DNA of 64,000 nucleotides from contig NZ_CP006704.1 in NCBI RefSeq assembly GCF_000739375.1, positions 3,720,001 to 3,784,000 of the forward strand, in the 5' to 3' direction. The notes beneath the pieces are model-generated. The model searched no databases and was not told the origin of the DNA. It worked only from the letters and a program-made list of their open reading frames with translations. A program made the translations under genes and the position numbers. This document shows positions 17,676 through 25,765 of the stretch, piece by piece (the stretch's first letter is position 1; every line of letters begins with the position of its first letter). This DNA is from Comamonas testosteroni TK102 (lineage in GTDB: Bacteria > Pseudomonadota > Gammaproteobacteria > Burkholderiales > Burkholderiaceae_C).

Positions 17676-18470
17676 ATGAACCTTATAGACCTTTCGCAAC
17701 TGAACGCTGAGCAGGTGCGTGCCATTTGGGCACTCGTCGACACGCCCTGCCAACCTCTGCAGCGCAAGGTGGCCTGGTCGTTTGAAGGCAACGGTATTCG
17801 CACTCGCACAAGCTTCATCCAGGCGTTTCAAGAGCTTGGCTTATCATTTGTCGAGCTGCCCAATTTGCTCAAAACACCCGAGAGAGCTGCCGATCTGGCC
17901 GGCTATCTCGACCCTTTTTACGATGCTTATGTCGTGAGGGAATCGAATCATCAGCGCCTCGCTGAGTTTGCCTTTGCATCACAACGCCCGGTAATCAATG
18001 CCATGTCCGGCATGGGGCACCCATGTGAGGTGCTAACTGACGCTTTCTACATTGACAGGTCGATAGCGCCCATTGAGCAAGCCCGCATCTGTTTGTGGGG
18101 CCCGACGACCAATGTGCTGCGGTCGTGGCACGAGCTGGCTTTCTCGCTGCAACTGCCAATCATGCATATCTGCGATGAACGGCTGCATGAGACCCTGCCA
18201 TACGTTGAATTTGCATCAGCTCCATCCCAAGCCGCTGACATTGTCATTACCGATGGCTGGCCAAGCGGTGCCGAAGCAATGGCTAAGTCACTCACTGTGG
18301 CAGATCTGGATTGCATGGGCATGCCCATGCTGCTTGCGACACCGCCATTTTCCATTGGGCGCGAGATTGCATTTGACCCGGTGCAATATCCCCGCTTCTC
18401 CGGCTACAGTCAAAAGTCGTTATTGCTGCCCGTGCAAAAAGCAATTCTGCGATACCTGCTCGCCCGCTGA
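17676..18470 (+). CDS. Divergent carbamoyltransferase (ornithine/aspartate carbamoyltransferase fold)
   Basis: The 264-residue protein resembles OTCase/ATCase but is about 45 residues shorter. The carbamoyl-phosphate loop, usually STRTR, reads GIRTRTSF near residue 41. This resembles the SMRTR/SLRTR loops of acetyl- and succinylornithine transcarbamylases. The HPCQ motif reads HPCE near residue 112. The amino-acid-binding HCLP segment of OTCase is replaced by TPPF near residue 223. These changes argue for a non-standard acceptor or a catabolic direction, namely phosphorolysis of a ureido compound. It follows the OccR-like regulator and probably works with the ArgH-like lyase. No arginine biosynthesis genes are nearby. 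Confidence 0.72.
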   Translation: MNLIDLSQLNAEQVRAIWALVDTPCQPLQRKVAWSFEGNGIRTRTSFIQAFQELGLSFVELPNLLKTPERAADLAGYLDPFYDAYVVRESNHQRLAEFAFASQRPVINAMSGMGHPCEVLTDAFYIDRSIAPIEQARICLWGPTTNVLRSWHELAFSLQLPIMHICDERLHETLPYVEFASAPSQAADIVITDGWPSGAEAMAKSLTVADLDCMGMPMLLATPPFSIGREIAFDPVQYPRFSGYSQKSLLLPVQKAILRYLLAR

Positions 18471-18687
18471 GCTTCCGTATCGATGCAGAGATTGATGCCA
18501 GTCTCTGACAGAGACAGCCACTATGCCTGACCTGGCATCCGATGTCCGTTTCAACTGGAAGCTTGCCAGAGCAAAGCAAGCAAGAAAATCTGAGCGGCAG
18601 CGCCTGCAAGCTGCGAGCCGGTGATGCCTGGTCTGATCGCTTGGGCAGTAGCTACGCATGAGTTGCCCGGTTCTGTGGCCAGCCTCT

Positions 18688-19668
18688 TTATTCATGGGTG
18701 CGAAATCGGCTGCGGTATTCGGCAGGCGTGGTGTTCAGTTGCCTGCGGAACGCGCGAGTCAGCGTATCGGTAGTGCCCAGGCCGCAGGCAGTGGCGATGC
18801 GCACCAATGACTCATCAGACGTTTCAAGGCGGTTGCGTGCCATCTCCACACGCACGGATTCTATGTACGCGGCAGGTGTGGTGCACAACTCGGTCTTGAA
18901 CAGGCGGGCCAGTTGTCGCTCGCTGACATGGATTCGCTCGGCCAAAACCGGCAGCGTGAGCGGTCTAGCAACGTTCTGCGCTATGTAATGGCGTAGCGCG
19001 TCCATGCGACGTGTGGTCGAAGGCTGGGCTATGGCGACACTGAACTGGCTCTGCCCGCCGGGCCGCTTCAGGAACATGACAAGCTGCCGGGCCACACGCT
19101 GTGCTGCTGCCTCACCGAAGTCGTCTGCCACCAGGGCCAGAGCCAGATCAAGACAGGCGGTCAGACCCGCCCCCGTCCACAGATTGCCCTCGCGGATAAA
19201 GATCGGCTCGGCATCCACAGTAACGGCCGGGTACTCTGCCGCCAGCTGCTGCGCGGTGGACCAGTGCGTGGTGACACGCTTGCCATCCAGCAGCCCTGCC
19301 GCGGCGAGCACATGTGCGCCCACGCAGACAGAGGTAACGCGGCGGGTACGGGCAGCCAGCTTCTTCACCCAAGAGACGACCTGCGGGTCGACCACGGCGC
19401 GCAACTCGCGCGCCGCATTCCTTTGCACCGCACCAGGCACTACCAGCGTGTCGATGCGCTTGCGCGCCAACTGGGCAAAGGTGATGTCGGGCAGCACACG
19501 CACACCCGCGGAGGTCTGCACCGCCTCCAATGTCTCGGCCGCCAGCACCACACGATAGCCTGTGGGCTGATCCATCTCACGCTCGAGTAGCGAGAACACT
19601 TCGGCGGGACCGGTCATGTCCAGCAGATCCACCTGGTTGAACAGGACGATGACGATGAGGCGTTCCAT
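18688..19668 (-). CDS. GlxA-family transcriptional regulator (DJ-1/PfpI domain plus AraC HTH)
   Basis: The 326-residue protein combines an N-terminal DJ-1/PfpI-like sensor (residues 1-190) with a C-terminal double helix-turn-helix of the AraC family (215-320). The sensor has a SVCVGAHVLAAAGLLDG nucleophile-elbow-like segment near 112. The HTH contains IATACGLGTTDTLTRAFRRQ. This domain order defines the GlxA group, which often regulates amine, amino acid or carnitine-type catabolism. The gene diverges from the isochorismatase-like hydrolase at 19777 across 108 bases, which is therefore its likeliest target. Confidence 0.92.
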   Translation of the reverse strand: MERLIVIVLFNQVDLLDMTGPAEVFSLLEREMDQPTGYRVVLAAETLEAVQTSAGVRVLPDITFAQLARKRIDTLVVPGAVQRNAARELRAVVDPQVVSWVKKLAARTRRVTSVCVGAHVLAAAGLLDGKRVTTHWSTAQQLAAEYPAVTVDAEPIFIREGNLWTGAGLTACLDLALALVADDFGEAAAQRVARQLVMFLKRPGGQSQFSVAIAQPSTTRRMDALRHYIAQNVARPLTLPVLAERIHVSERQLARLFKTELCTTPAAYIESVRVEMARNRLETSDESLVRIATACGLGTTDTLTRAFRRQLNTTPAEYRSRFRTHE

Positions 19669-19776
19669 GTGCTGCCTGCAGAGAATGTCTGAATCTGCAT
19701 GTTATATGACATTGCAGACATTCCCCCGCATTCCTACCATTCCTTCATCGCTCAACATTGACAAGGAAGCCGGACC

Positions 19777-20370
19777 ATGACGCCCTCCAAGACCCTGAGA
19801 GAACTCAACGCTCTCGACGCCTCGCCTGCCAACCTGGCCAACGCCACCTTGGTGCTGGTGGACTACCAGAACACCTACACACACGGCGTGATGGAACTCA
19901 CGGGCTGGAAGCCTGCGCTGGAAGCAGCCTCAGCCCTGCTTGCCCGCGCACGTGCAGCGGGAACAAAGATCATTCATGTGATGCATGACGGCGGCGCGGG
20001 CTCTGCCTACGACATCAGGAAGGACATCGGGCAGATTCACGCCAGCGTGGCGCCCATCACCGGCGAAGCCGTGGTGGTGAAACAGGCCCCCAACAGCTTT
20101 GTAGGAACCAATCTCGGCGAGCTGGTGGACGCAGCAGGCCGCCAGCCACTCATCATCATCGGCTTCATGACACATATGTGCGTGACATTCACGGCCGAGG
20201 GAGCCTTTCTGCGCGGCAACCAGCCAACCATCGTGGCCGATGCCTGCGCCACGCGCCCGCTGCGCAGTGCCGTGGCAGACGTAGAGGCAAAGCAGTTGCA
20301 TCATTGCGCGCTGGCGACCATTGCCGATTTGTACGGTGTCGTCGTCCCCTCGGGGGCCGCGCTGCACTGA
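19777..20370 (+). CDS. Isochorismatase-family cysteine hydrolase
   Basis: The 197-residue protein has the catalytic triad pattern of the family. There is an Asp in LVLVDYQNTY near residue 29, a Lys in VVVKQAPNSF near 104, and a Cys in GFMTHMCVTFTAEGA near 137. Members hydrolyse amide or C-N bonds (nicotinamidase, N-carbamoylsarcosine amidohydrolase) or isochorismate. A Cys nucleophile favours an amidase-type reaction. AAGGAAG precedes the ATG. The divergent GlxA-type regulator is the probable controller. No pathway partner follows; the next gene is convergent. Confidence 0.87.
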   Translation: MTPSKTLRELNALDASPANLANATLVLVDYQNTYTHGVMELTGWKPALEAASALLARARAAGTKIIHVMHDGGAGSAYDIRKDIGQIHASVAPITGEAVVVKQAPNSFVGTNLGELVDAAGRQPLIIIGFMTHMCVTFTAEGAFLRGNQPTIVADACATRPLRSAVADVEAKQLHHCALATIADLYGVVVPSGAALH

Positions 20371-20599
20371 AGTTTGGTCGATTCGGGAAGCTCCGGTGGA
20401 CTGCTTCTACCGACCTGGGCCCAAGAGATTGAGCCCTTTGTCGACCTAGTGATGCCAAGCGCGTATGTCCACGCAGAATCACCCCGGTAGCGCTGGGCAT
20501 GTTCTGGGCAAATGCCGCGGCACGCTCAGCCACCTTTGTCTTTGAGCAGCCAGGCGGTTGCGCCCTGGTGTGCTGGACACTTTCAGCCCAATTGAGCAC

Positions 20600-21481
20600 T
20601 CAACCTGAAGCCCAGCCAAACAGGCGCGCAGGATTTTTCACCAGCACCTGTTGCTGATCATCGTCATCCATCAGCCAATGAGCGATGTCCTGTTGGATGG
20701 TCTGGGTAGGCACCGTGCGAAACTGACTAGGCTCCAAGGCGGGGACGCCAGCATCCCTGGCTGTATGCGGCCAGTCACTGCCCCACAGCACTCCGTGTGG
20801 TGCATGGCTCACCAGATGTCTTGCCCAGGCGCGGGCCCATTGCGCATCAGCCAGACGATAAGGCGCGGAAAGCTTGACAAATATGCAGCCACTTTCAGCA
20901 AGCCGCAGCAGCAATCCGTCATCTTGAGAGGCTGTAGCCGAGAACGGCACCATTGCGAAATGGTCCAGGACAAAAGACCCCGGCAACCGACTCAGGTGCG
21001 TGCTCACGGCTTGCAGCACCGGATAAGCCATGTACAGCTGGATACTCCAGCCCAGGTGACAGACGCGTTCACTCCAGTAAGAGAGTTCGTTGCAAGCCGA
21101 GGCGACGTCTTCGTTGCCCGAGCTTTGCAGGTTCACGCGGATTGCTCGCACACCTGCTGCATGCCAGACCTTCAGCTGAGCTTCGCTGACGTCGCGCGGT
21201 GCGACTGCCACGCCACGCGCACTGTCGCCGAGCTCGGTCAGGGCATCCAGCAGGCACTGGTTGTCAAACCCGTAAACGCTTGGCTGCACCAGCACCACGC
21301 GCTGCATGCCGATAGCCTGCAAATGTTGCCGCAGCGCCTGCACAGATGCCTGATGCGGTGTGTAGTGCCGCATCGGATCCATGGAATATTGATGCTGCGG
21401 CCCGAATACATGGGTGTGCGTGTCGCAGCGGAAAGCCGGAGGCCCGGCCTCCGTCCTTGAACTTCGTTCAACTACCTCCAT
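20600..21481 (-). CDS. Amidohydrolase-2 family metal-dependent hydrolase (lactonase-like)
   Basis: The 293-residue TIM-barrel hydrolase begins with RCDTHTHVFGP near residue 18, giving the HxH metal site. The fold ends with LWGSDWPHT near 236, the conserved Asp of the PF04909 group. Spacing and the N-terminal CDTHxHVFGP pattern resemble 2-pyrone-4,6-dicarboxylate lactonase and related sugar-lactone or aromatic-acid hydrolases. The true substrate is unknown. The gene lies 19 bases downstream of the dehydrogenase gene and is the last gene of the operon that also contains two Bug receptors. The product probably hydrolyses a lactone or similar intermediate there. Confidence 0.83.
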   Translation of the reverse strand: MEVVERSSRTEAGPPAFRCDTHTHVFGPQHQYSMDPMRHYTPHQASVQALRQHLQAIGMQRVVLVQPSVYGFDNQCLLDALTELGDSARGVAVAPRDVSEAQLKVWHAAGVRAIRVNLQSSGNEDVASACNELSYWSERVCHLGWSIQLYMAYPVLQAVSTHLSRLPGSFVLDHFAMVPFSATASQDDGLLLRLAESGCIFVKLSAPYRLADAQWARAWARHLVSHAPHGVLWGSDWPHTARDAGVPALEPSQFRTVPTQTIQQDIAHWLMDDDDQQQVLVKNPARLFGWASG

Positions 21482-21500
21482 GACTTCGCCTTTCCCGGCT

Positions 21501-22568
21501 TCACAGCGTCAACGCAGCGATACGCTGTGCCAGCTTGCTGCCTGTGGCGGCCGTGCCGAGCTGACCGCCCACATCGCGTGTGGCCTCGCCATGCTCGACA
21601 GCCTGGCCTGCACAGGTGACGATGGCCTCGCTGGCCCGCACAAAACGCATGTCATTGCTGCGCTGACCGTACCAGTTCAGCAACTGGCTGGCCGACAAGA
21701 TCAGCGAAAACGGATTGGCGATGTCCTGGCCTGCGATGTCCGGCGCAGATCCATGAGCCGCTTGCCCCATCGCATATTGCTGGCCGGCGTTGACGGAGCC
21801 TCCCAGGCCCAGACTGCCGGACAGCTCGGCCGTCAGATCAGAGAGGATGTCGCCGAACATATTGGTCGTGACGATGACGTCGAAGCGTTGAGGCGCACGC
21901 ACCACATGGGCCATCATCGCGTCGACGATGAACTCGTCAACTTCGATCTCCGGGAAATCCTTGGCGACACGCTGACATTCTTCAATGAACATGCCGTCGC
22001 CCAGCTTGAGCACATTGGCCTTGTGGACGATGCTGACATGATTGCGCCGGCGCTGGGCCAGCTCGAAGGCCGAACGCGCCACGCGTGCGCAGCATTCGCG
22101 GGTGATCCGGCGAAGAGAGACGACCACGTCAGGCGTGATCAGCATTTCACTGCCGCCCGATGCGATGTTGCGATCTGCGTAAAAGCCTTCGGTGTTCTCA
22201 CGAACCACGACCAGATCGAAATCATTCACCTTGTGTGGCACGCCAGCCCAGGTTCGCGCAGGCCGGATGTTGGCAAACAAGTCCAGCTCCTTGCGAAAGA
22301 ACTTGGAGGGGTTGATCTCCCCCTTGGCTTCGTCCTTGAAGTCATAGGTGGCCATAGGGCCGAGCATCAGGCCGTCGGCGGCCTTGACCTTGGCCAGAAG
22401 TTCCGGCGTGACCGTCGCACCATATTTACGCAGACTTTCGTGGCCCGCGATATCGTGGTCCAGGGCCAGATTCAGATCAAATTTATGAGATACAGCCTCC
22501 AGCACCTCCACTGTGGCGGCCATGGTTTCCGGGCCGATTCCATCGCCAGGCAATACAACCAGTTTCAT
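21501..22568 (-). CDS. Isocitrate/isopropylmalate dehydrogenase family oxidoreductase
   Basis: The 355-residue NAD(P)-dependent beta-decarboxylating dehydrogenase begins MKLVVLPGDGIGPETM. It has the substrate arginines around LFANIRPAR near residue 98, VVRENTEGFYAD near 123, and the metal-binding DAMMAH and TNMFGDILSDL segments near 215-240. The TEGFYAD form differs from that of standard LeuB, so a tartrate-, malate- or alkylmalate-type substrate is likely. The ATG at 22568 is preferred over an upstream TTG, with GAGAG upstream. The stop is followed by the amidohydrolase gene, and the Bug receptors lie upstream in the same operon. Confidence 0.88.
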   Translation of the reverse strand: MKLVVLPGDGIGPETMAATVEVLEAVSHKFDLNLALDHDIAGHESLRKYGATVTPELLAKVKAADGLMLGPMATYDFKDEAKGEINPSKFFRKELDLFANIRPARTWAGVPHKVNDFDLVVVRENTEGFYADRNIASGGSEMLITPDVVVSLRRITRECCARVARSAFELAQRRRNHVSIVHKANVLKLGDGMFIEECQRVAKDFPEIEVDEFIVDAMMAHVVRAPQRFDVIVTTNMFGDILSDLTAELSGSLGLGGSVNAGQQYAMGQAAHGSAPDIAGQDIANPFSLILSASQLLNWYGQRSNDMRFVRASEAIVTCAGQAVEHGEATRDVGGQLGTAATGSKLAQRIAALTL

Positions 22569-22591
22569 ACTCAACTCTCTTTTCTCAACGC

Positions 22592-23596
22592 TTAGTCAAT
22601 CAATACGGAAGTGCTTCGGACCAGTTGCCGGTATTTGGTGATTTCCTTGCGGACAAAAGCATCCACCTCCTGCGGCGTATAGCTTTTGACCAAAGTGCCC
22701 TCTGTCTCGAAGCGTGCCTTCAACGCGGGCTGCTGCACGATCTGGTTGATTCTTTGCGACAGCAGTTGCACCACCGACGCCGGGGTCTGCCTGGGAGCGA
22801 AGTAACCACCCCAGAGGCTGAATTCGAAGCCCGGAAATTTCTCTGCAACCGTGGGCACCCCAGGCATGGCCGCAATGGGCTCCAGACCGGTGACCGCCAA
22901 TGCCCGCACCTTGCCGCCTTTGATATGTGACAGGATGGATGGCGTGCTGGCCATGAAGAACTGCACCTGCGCTCCAATGAGGTCGGTGATCGCCTGACCG
23001 GCTCCCTTGTAGGGAATATGAACCATTTGCACTTTGGCGGCCTCTGCAAGGGCTGCTGCGGCCAGGTGCCCGGGCGTTGCCGTACCGGACGAAGCGTATG
23101 CCACCTTGCCTGGCGCCGCCTTGGCTGCGGCGATCAGGTCGTCCAGCGATTTCCATGGTGCGCTGGCAGGAACCGCCAGCACCAGCGGAGAGTCACCAAC
23201 CAGGGCCACACCTTGCAGATCCTTCAGGCTGTCATAGCCTGGGCTCTTCATGGCCGCACCGTTGATGGCGATCTCTCCGGTCTGGCCCAGCAGCAGTGTC
23301 AGGCCATCAGCGGCAGCGCGCACCACCATGCGTGTACCCAGCGCTCCACTGGCGCCAGGACGGTTGTCAACGATCACGGATTGCCCAAGTGCCTTGCCCA
23401 GATCGTTGGAAATCAGTCGTGCGAATACATCGCCCTGTCCTCCTGGCGCATACGGAACGACGACTGTAACTGGCCGCCCGGGAAAGCCTGCCTGCGCTCT
23501 TGCCATACTCGCGGCCGCCGCTGCAGAGCCAGCGCAGATGGCAGCCAGCACCTGTCTTCTCGACACCAGGCCTGATGGGTCGTGGGATGGCAACAT
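22592..23596 (-). CDS. Bug/TctC-family receptor with twin-arginine-like signal
   Basis: The 334-residue receptor carries VTVVVPYAPGGQGDVFAR near residue 45, VIVDNRPGASGALGTR near 78 and HIPYKGAGQAITDL near 200, which define the Bug family. The N-terminus contains SRRQVLAA before a hydrophobic stretch ending SMARA. This resembles a Tat signal, unusual for a receptor with no bound cofactor. The start at 23596 is two bases away from the stop of another Bug gene, so the two are co-translated in tandem. It precedes the dehydrogenase gene by 23 bases. No TctAB partner is present. Confidence 0.9.
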   Translation of the reverse strand: MLPSHDPSGLVSRRQVLAAICAGSAAAAASMARAQAGFPGRPVTVVVPYAPGGQGDVFARLISNDLGKALGQSVIVDNRPGASGALGTRMVVRAAADGLTLLLGQTGEIAINGAAMKSPGYDSLKDLQGVALVGDSPLVLAVPASAPWKSLDDLIAAAKAAPGKVAYASSGTATPGHLAAAALAEAAKVQMVHIPYKGAGQAITDLIGAQVQFFMASTPSILSHIKGGKVRALAVTGLEPIAAMPGVPTVAEKFPGFEFSLWGGYFAPRQTPASVVQLLSQRINQIVQQPALKARFETEGTLVKSYTPQEVDAFVRKEITKYRQLVRSTSVLID

Positions 23597-23598
23597 GC

Positions 23599-24576
23599 TC
23601 AGAGCTCCATGCCGGGCTTGCTTGCCACAGCTTTCCATTTGCCCAACTCATCGTGAAGTTCCGCGGCAAAGGCTTTCGGGCTCAGGGAAATAGGCGTTGC
23701 GCCTTCATGCTTGAGACGCAAGCGCACTGGCTCAGCAGCGGCGGCTGCATTAACGGCTTGATTGAGCTGATTCACGATCTCTGGTGACGCCCCGGCGGGC
23801 GCAAGCACACCCCACCATGTGGTCACGTCATAGCCCTTGATCCCGGCTTCTGCCATGGTGGGCACCTGCGGAAACAGGCTGGAGCGCTGAGCACTGGTGA
23901 CGGCCAGAAGCTCCAGCTTGCCGGTCTTGAGGTGCGGAAGAATGGTCGGCACCGTGGCAAAGAATGCATCCACACGACCTGCCAGCAGTTCCAGCGCAGC
24001 AGGGCCGCTGCCTTTGAAAGGGACATGCGTCATTGGAAGCGTCGCCTGCTGCCTGAAAAGTTCGCCAGACAGGTGGTTGATGCTGCCTGCGCCAGCTGAA
24101 CAGTAATTGATGCCGCCTTCGCGTGTTCTGGCAATCCTTGGCAGATCCGCGACCGACTTCGCTCCCAGAGCCTTGTTGGTTACCAAAAGCAGAGGCCCAC
24201 GACCGATCATTGCCACCGGAGCAAAGTCAGTTTCCGGCTTGTAGGGCAGCTTTGGATCAATGGCTGCGTTCGTCGCGAAAGTGGATGTTGCAAACAGCAG
24301 CGTATAGCCATCGGCCTTGGCTTTTGCCACAAAGTTCGCACCTATGGAGCCACCTGCCCCACCCTTGTTGTCAACGACAACTGGTTGACCAAAGCGATTT
24401 GACAACTGGCTGGCAATGTCACGTGCGATGCTGTCTGTACCACCACCTGCCACAAAAGGAACAACCAGTGTGATGGGACGCTCGGGCCACTTTCCCTGCG
24501 CTGCTGCCGAGTTCACCAGCATCAATCCAGCGGCAGCGGCGAGCCACGCTTTTCTGAAATCACCCAAGCCTTGCAT
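23599..24576 (-). CDS. Bug/TctC-family receptor, second of a tandem pair
   Basis: The 325-residue protein has a Sec-type signal ending VNSAAAQGKWPER. Its Bug signatures are ITLVVPFVAGGGTDSIAR near residue 35, VVVDNKGGAGGSIGA near 68 and HVPFKGSGPAALEL near 188. It is the first gene of the minus-strand operon and diverges from a LysR regulator across 92 AT-rich bases. Two different Bug receptors at the head of a four-gene operon suggest uptake or sensing of two related acids. Confidence 0.92.
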   Translation of the reverse strand: MQGLGDFRKAWLAAAAGLMLVNSAAAQGKWPERPITLVVPFVAGGGTDSIARDIASQLSNRFGQPVVVDNKGGAGGSIGANFVAKAKADGYTLLFATSTFATNAAIDPKLPYKPETDFAPVAMIGRGPLLLVTNKALGAKSVADLPRIARTREGGINYCSAGAGSINHLSGELFRQQATLPMTHVPFKGSGPAALELLAGRVDAFFATVPTILPHLKTGKLELLAVTSAQRSSLFPQVPTMAEAGIKGYDVTTWWGVLAPAGASPEIVNQLNQAVNAAAAAEPVRLRLKHEGATPISLSPKAFAAELHDELGKWKAVASKPGMEL

Positions 24577-24668
24577 TTCGTCTCCGTTTCTTATGTTCTG
24601 GACGAATGATCAGTGATTTAATTAATGCAGTAAATTGCAAAAAAACTTCTCATTGATGCGTTTTTCAA

Positions 24669-25559
24669 ATGAATTTCGACATTGCTGATCTCAAAGCCTT
24701 TGTGGCTGTGGCAGAGCTGGCCAGTTTCAAGCGCGCAGCCGAGTTGCTGCACATCTCCCAACCGGCCTTATCGAGACGAGTCGAAAAACTGGAGCAAGCC
24801 CTGTCGCTCAAGCTCCTGGAGCGCACCACTCGCAAAGTGGAACTCAATGCCATGGGACGTGTGTTCTTGCCTCGTGCCCAGCATGTGCTGGCCGAACTGG
24901 AGGCCTCTCTGATTGGGATGACCGAACTCAACGAACGGCTGCACGGTCTGGTGACCATTGCCTGCATCCCTTCTGTCGTGGATACAGTGGTGGCGAGCGC
25001 CATCCATCAGATCAAGAAGCAGTTCCCTCGCATTCGGCTGCGCATCCTGGATCAACCCGCTGCAGACATCCTGCTGACCGTGGCGCGCTCCGAAGTGGAT
25101 TTCGGAATCGGCTATCTCGGAGCCAGCGAGCCTGACCTCGACTTCGAAGAACTGGCTTCGGAGTCTTTTGTGCTGGCCTGCCGCAAAGACCATCCTCTGG
25201 CCACCCGCAGCAGCATTTGCTGGAGTGAGCTGGCACATCAGGACTGTGTCACTCAAGCGCAAGGCAGCGGCAATCGCCTGCTCATCGACCAGGCTCTGTC
25301 AAACACCGTCACCCGACCCCATTGGGTATGCGAAGTTCAACATGTCCCCAGCCTGCTCAGCCTGGTTCGGCGCGGGGTGGGCGTGGGCGCGGTCCCTCAG
25401 CACGCAATCAGCGGGACCGATCTCTGCGGCATCCCGTTGGTAGAGCCGCAGGTATTGCGCAGCATCGGTTTGATCTCGCGACGGGGCAAGGCTCTTTCTG
25501 CCATGGCTCAGGAACTCCAGAGGGCATTGCGACTGGTTCATATCCAGCAGTTGAACTGA
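24669..25559 (+). CDS. LysR-family transcriptional regulator
   Basis: The 296-residue protein begins MNFDIADLKAFVAVAELASF, then KRAAELLHISQPALSRRVEKLE, a canonical LysR DNA-binding domain. An effector domain follows, with GFGIGYL-like and RGVGVGAVPQ segments. It diverges from the operon encoding two Bug receptors, a decarboxylating dehydrogenase and an amidohydrolase, which it most likely activates. The 92-base intergenic region contains ATGCAGTAAATTGCAA near 24625, with paired TGCA elements that may be part of the operator. Confidence 0.92.
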   Translation: MNFDIADLKAFVAVAELASFKRAAELLHISQPALSRRVEKLEQALSLKLLERTTRKVELNAMGRVFLPRAQHVLAELEASLIGMTELNERLHGLVTIACIPSVVDTVVASAIHQIKKQFPRIRLRILDQPAADILLTVARSEVDFGIGYLGASEPDLDFEELASESFVLACRKDHPLATRSSICWSELAHQDCVTQAQGSGNRLLIDQALSNTVTRPHWVCEVQHVPSLLSLVRRGVGVGAVPQHAISGTDLCGIPLVEPQVLRSIGLISRRGKALSAMAQELQRALRLVHIQQLN

Positions 25560-25682
25560 GCGCAAAGCTGTGAGTAGACGGCTGCCTGATGGGAGCTGCT
25601 GGTGAAGCGCGCTATGCCTCGCTCAAGCCTGCTCTCCCTCCGGACTGAGCGGGAGAGCCCGTCATTCCTGCGTAATTTGCGC

Positions 25683-25713
25683 TTGACCTTGAACCAAGCT
25701 TCAAGCTTACGCT
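25683..25713 (+). promoter_or_regulatory. MerR-type promoter/operator of the epimerase-like gene
   Basis: TTGACC (25683-25688) and TACGCT (25708-25713) are 19 bases apart, with the dyad CTTGAA...TTCAAG in the spacer. The promoter is nearly identical to the one beside merR at 11309 and similar to the one at 10110. It is the best-preserved -10 of the three. Confidence 0.75.
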
Positions 25714-25765
25714 TGCACCATTCCCGGCCATCAAGGCTGGTGAAGCTATTCATCAAGGAGCAGGA

